15,386 bases of DNA from an uncultured Streptococcus sp. Its GTDB lineage: Bacteria > Bacillota > Bacilli > Lactobacillales > Streptococcaceae. Numbering within the stretch: position 1 is the first letter of the stretch; each line of letters starts with the position of its first letter. The stretch spans positions 1 through 15,386 of the forward strand of contig CABPWC010000028.1 of the NCBI GenBank assembly GCA_902461025.1. Reading direction: 5' to 3'. Under the pieces are notes generated by a model. That model was given only the letters and a program-made list of their open reading frames with translations. It was not told the DNA's origin and ran no database searches. Of the stretch, positions 13,684 through 15,386 are shown in pieces. A program made the position numbers and the translations under genes.

Positions 13684-15189
13684 ATGAACAAACGTGTAAA
13701 AATCGTTGCAACTTTAGGTCCTGCGGTTGAAATCCGCGGTGGTAAAAAATTCGGTGAAGACGGATATTGGGGTGAAAAGCTTGATGTTGAAGCATCAGCA
13801 AAAAACATTGCTCAATTGATTGAAGCAGGAGCTAACACTTTCCGTTTCAACTTCTCACACGGTGACCACCAAGAACAAGGTGAACGTATGGCAACTGTAA
13901 AACTTGCTGAAAAACTTGCAGGTAAAAAAGTTGGTTTCCTTCTTGATACAAAGGGACCAGAAATTCGTACTGAATTGTTTGAAGGTGAAGCTAAAGAATA
14001 TTCATACAAAACTGGTGAAACAATCCGTGTTGCAACTAAACAAGGTATCAAATCAACTCGTGATGTCATTGCATTGAACGTAGCTGGTGCACTTGATATT
14101 TTTGATGATGTTGAAGTTGGTCATCAAGTATTGGTTGATGATGGTAAGCTTGGTCTTCGCGTTGTTGAAAAAGATGCTGCTAACCGTGAATTTGTTGTTA
14201 AAGTTGAAAACGATGGTATCATTGCTAAACAAAAAGGTGTTAACATCCCTAACACTAAAATTCCTTTCCCAGCCCTTGCTGAACGCGATAACGATGATAT
14301 TCGTTTTGGTCTTGAACAAGGTATCAACTTCATCGCGATCTCATTCGTACGTACTGCTAAAGACGTGAACGAAGTTCGTGCAATCTGTGAAGAAACTGGT
14401 AACGGTCACGTTCAATTGTTCGCTAAAATCGAAAACCAACAAGGTATCGATAACTTGGATGAAATCATTGAAGCTGCTGACGGTATCATGATCGCTCGTG
14501 GTGACATGGGTATCGAAGTACCATTCGAAATGGTTCCAGTTTACCAAAAAATGATCATCACAAAAGTGAATGCTGCTGGTAAAGTTGTTATCACTGCAAC
14601 AAACATGCTTGAAACAATGACTGAAAAACCACGTGCAACTCGTTCAGAAGTATCAGACGTATTTAACGCTGTTATCGACGGAACTGACGCGACTATGCTT
14701 TCAGGTGAGTCAGCAAACGGTAAATACCCACTTGAGTCTGTCCGTACAATGGCAACAATCGACAAGAACGCTCAAACTCTTCTTAATGAATACGGACGTT
14801 TGAACTCAGATTCATTTGAACGTAACTCTAAAACAGAAGTTATGGCTTCAGCAGTTAAAGACGCTACAAACTCAATGGATATTAAATTGGTTGTAACGTT
14901 GACTAAGACTGGTCATACAGCACGTTTGATCTCTAAATACCGTCCAAATGCTGACATCTTGGCATTGACATTTGACGAATTGACAGAACGTGGTTTGATG
15001 TTGAACTGGGGTGTTATCCCAATGTTGACAGAAGCTCCATCATCAACTGATGACATGTTTGAAATTGCTGAACGTAAAGCAGTTGAAGCAGGCCTTGTAC
15101 AATCTGGTGACGACATCGTTATCGTTGCAGGTGTGCCACTTGGAGAAGCAGTTCGTACTAACACAATGCGTATCCGCACAGTACGTTAA
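13684..15189 (+). CDS. pyk: Pyruvate kinase
   Basis: Pyruvate kinase transfers phosphate from phosphoenolpyruvate to ADP, the last step of glycolysis, as a homotetramer. The 501-residue length equals that of the pneumococcal enzyme. The (beta/alpha)8 barrel shows Arg54, Asn56 and Ser58 in R-F-N-F-S-H-G, Asp88 in L-D-T-K-G-P-E-I-R, the catalytic Lys248 and metal ligand Glu250 in F-A-K-I-E-N, and Asp274 in I-A-R-G-D-M-G. The mobile B domain lies at about residues 90-190. The C-terminal domain, which binds the sugar-phosphate activator in many bacterial enzymes, carries T-L-T-K-T-G-H-T-A near residues 406-414. SD AAAGGAG (13667-13673) precedes the ATG by 10 nt. Codon use is strongly biased, as expected for a very highly expressed gene. 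It closes the pfkA-pyk unit. Confidence 0.98.
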   Translation: MNKRVKIVATLGPAVEIRGGKKFGEDGYWGEKLDVEASAKNIAQLIEAGANTFRFNFSHGDHQEQGERMATVKLAEKLAGKKVGFLLDTKGPEIRTELFEGEAKEYSYKTGETIRVATKQGIKSTRDVIALNVAGALDIFDDVEVGHQVLVDDGKLGLRVVEKDAANREFVVKVENDGIIAKQKGVNIPNTKIPFPALAERDNDDIRFGLEQGINFIAISFVRTAKDVNEVRAICEETGNGHVQLFAKIENQQGIDNLDEIIEAADGIMIARGDMGIEVPFEMVPVYQKMIITKVNAAGKVVITATNMLETMTEKPRATRSEVSDVFNAVIDGTDATMLSGESANGKYPLESVRTMATIDKNAQTLLNEYGRLNSDSFERNSKTEVMASAVKDATNSMDIKLVVTLTKTGHTARLISKYRPNADILALTFDELTERGLMLNWGVIPMLTEAPSSTDDMFEIAERKAVEAGLVQSGDDIVIVAGVPLGEAVRTNTMRIRTVR

Positions 15190-15202
15190 TCTGACATTAA
15201 AA

Positions 15203-15247
15203 ACCTATCATATCAAGCTTTCCAGCTTGTGTGATAGGTCTTTTTTT
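15203..15247 (+). terminator. Strong terminator after pyk
   Basis: A long stem pairs 15203-15219 with 15224-15239 (one bulged T and a G-U pair) around a TTCC loop. It is followed by seven T residues (15241-15247). It lies 14 nt after the pyk stop. Confidence 0.93.
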
Positions 15248-15285
15248 GTTTCATAAGGTCCAGAACCCCATTCGTTTAGGACAAG

Positions 15286-15312
15286 AAAAAACTCTCTGGA
15301 AAACCAGAGAGT
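15286..15312 (-). terminator. Terminator for a minus-strand transcript entering from the right
   Basis: A perfect 9-bp stem, ACTCTCTGG with CCAGAGAGT (15291-15299 and 15304-15312), has a 4-nt loop. Read on the minus strand it is followed at once by a run of T residues (complement of the A run 15285-15290). On the + strand no T run follows. Confidence 0.8.
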
Positions 15313-15386
15313 GTGAGAGGCATCTCCATGAGAGAAACTGGTTCACACAATTTCTCAAGGTCCGCTCCTGCGTTATGACCTCCTTT
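15286..15386 (-). ncRNA. 3' end of an unidentified structured RNA or transcript on the minus strand
   Basis: Reading leftward from the window edge, three hairpins follow one another. The first is AGGTC/GACCT enclosing CGC-AGGA-GCG, within 15357-15381. The second is a 9-bp stem, GAGAAATTG with CAGTTTCTC and one G-U pair, around a 7-nt loop, within 15331-15355. The third is the terminator at 15286-15312. No minus-strand frame gives a convincing C-terminus: the two open frames run through the terminator before stopping. The arrangement therefore looks like an untranslated RNA or a 3' UTR whose 5' part is outside the window. I do not recognise RNase P, tmRNA or SRP RNA signatures. A 6S-type RNA or a small regulatory RNA remains possible. 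Confidence 0.5.

Noticed and set aside
15376..15386. ACCTCCTTT at the right edge, resembling the 3' end of 16S rRNA.
   Set aside because: The preceding bases do not match the conserved 16S 3' end, and the reverse strand simply reads as an SD-like AAAGGAGG; no start codon lies at a suitable distance after it.
15263..15386. Open minus-strand reading frames at the right edge as a C-terminal coding fragment.
   Set aside because: Both open frames run through the terminator hairpin before stopping and show no recognisable protein pattern.
1..15386. CRISPR arrays, insertion sequences, tRNAs, BOX or RUP repeats, and toxin-antitoxin or defence genes.
   Set aside because: No repeat-spacer periodicity, transposase motif, tRNA cloverleaf or matching repeat sequence was seen on reading either strand.

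Overview
The window is about 15.4 kb of Streptococcus chromosome, most likely from the mitis/oralis/sanguinis group. The DNA is AT-rich. The GyrB, EzrA, Pyk, PgdA and DnaE translations have the lengths and motifs I know from pneumococcus-like streptococci, and several promoters carry the extended -10 (TGnTATAAT) favoured in these bacteria. All confident protein genes are on the + strand. The content is largely housekeeping, with no CRISPR array, insertion sequence, phage gene or defence system. I do not see an obvious undescribed multigene system. The unusual material is in RNA leaders, start sites, intergenic structures and a few altered active-site residues.

Left part (1-6775), envelope, division and DNA topology. 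The 3' end of rodA is followed by a DJ-1/PfpI-family gene whose SD overlaps the rodA stop, then a terminator. A HAD-family gene with its own promoter is followed after 14 nt by gyrB. ezrA and pgdA each have their own extended -10 promoter, separated by a strong terminator. Both the HAD gene and pgdA have an extended -10 placed so close to the ATG, with no usable SD, that leaderless mRNAs are predicted.

Middle part (6827-9350), translation. A strong promoter drives a structured leader, an intrinsic terminator and the infC-rpmI-rplT operon (IF3, L35, L20). The leader has a visible antiterminator that excludes the terminator, consistent with L20 autogenous control. infC most probably starts at a non-canonical AUA codon. 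A glyoxalase gene (gloA) lies just past the rplT terminator and would be read by readthrough. It is followed by about 200 nt of non-coding DNA with two large adjacent hairpins, then an unrecognised four-helix membrane protein.

Right part (9393-15386), replication and lower glycolysis. dnaE (second replicative polymerase), pfkA (phosphofructokinase) and pyk (pyruvate kinase) follow one another, with promoters before dnaE and pfkA. pfkA and pyk are separated by 64 nt without a strong terminator and probably form one transcript ending at a good terminator after pyk. The last 100 nt look like the 3' end of a structured transcript on the minus strand, with three tandem hairpins, the last being a minus-strand terminator. 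Its 5' part lies outside the window.
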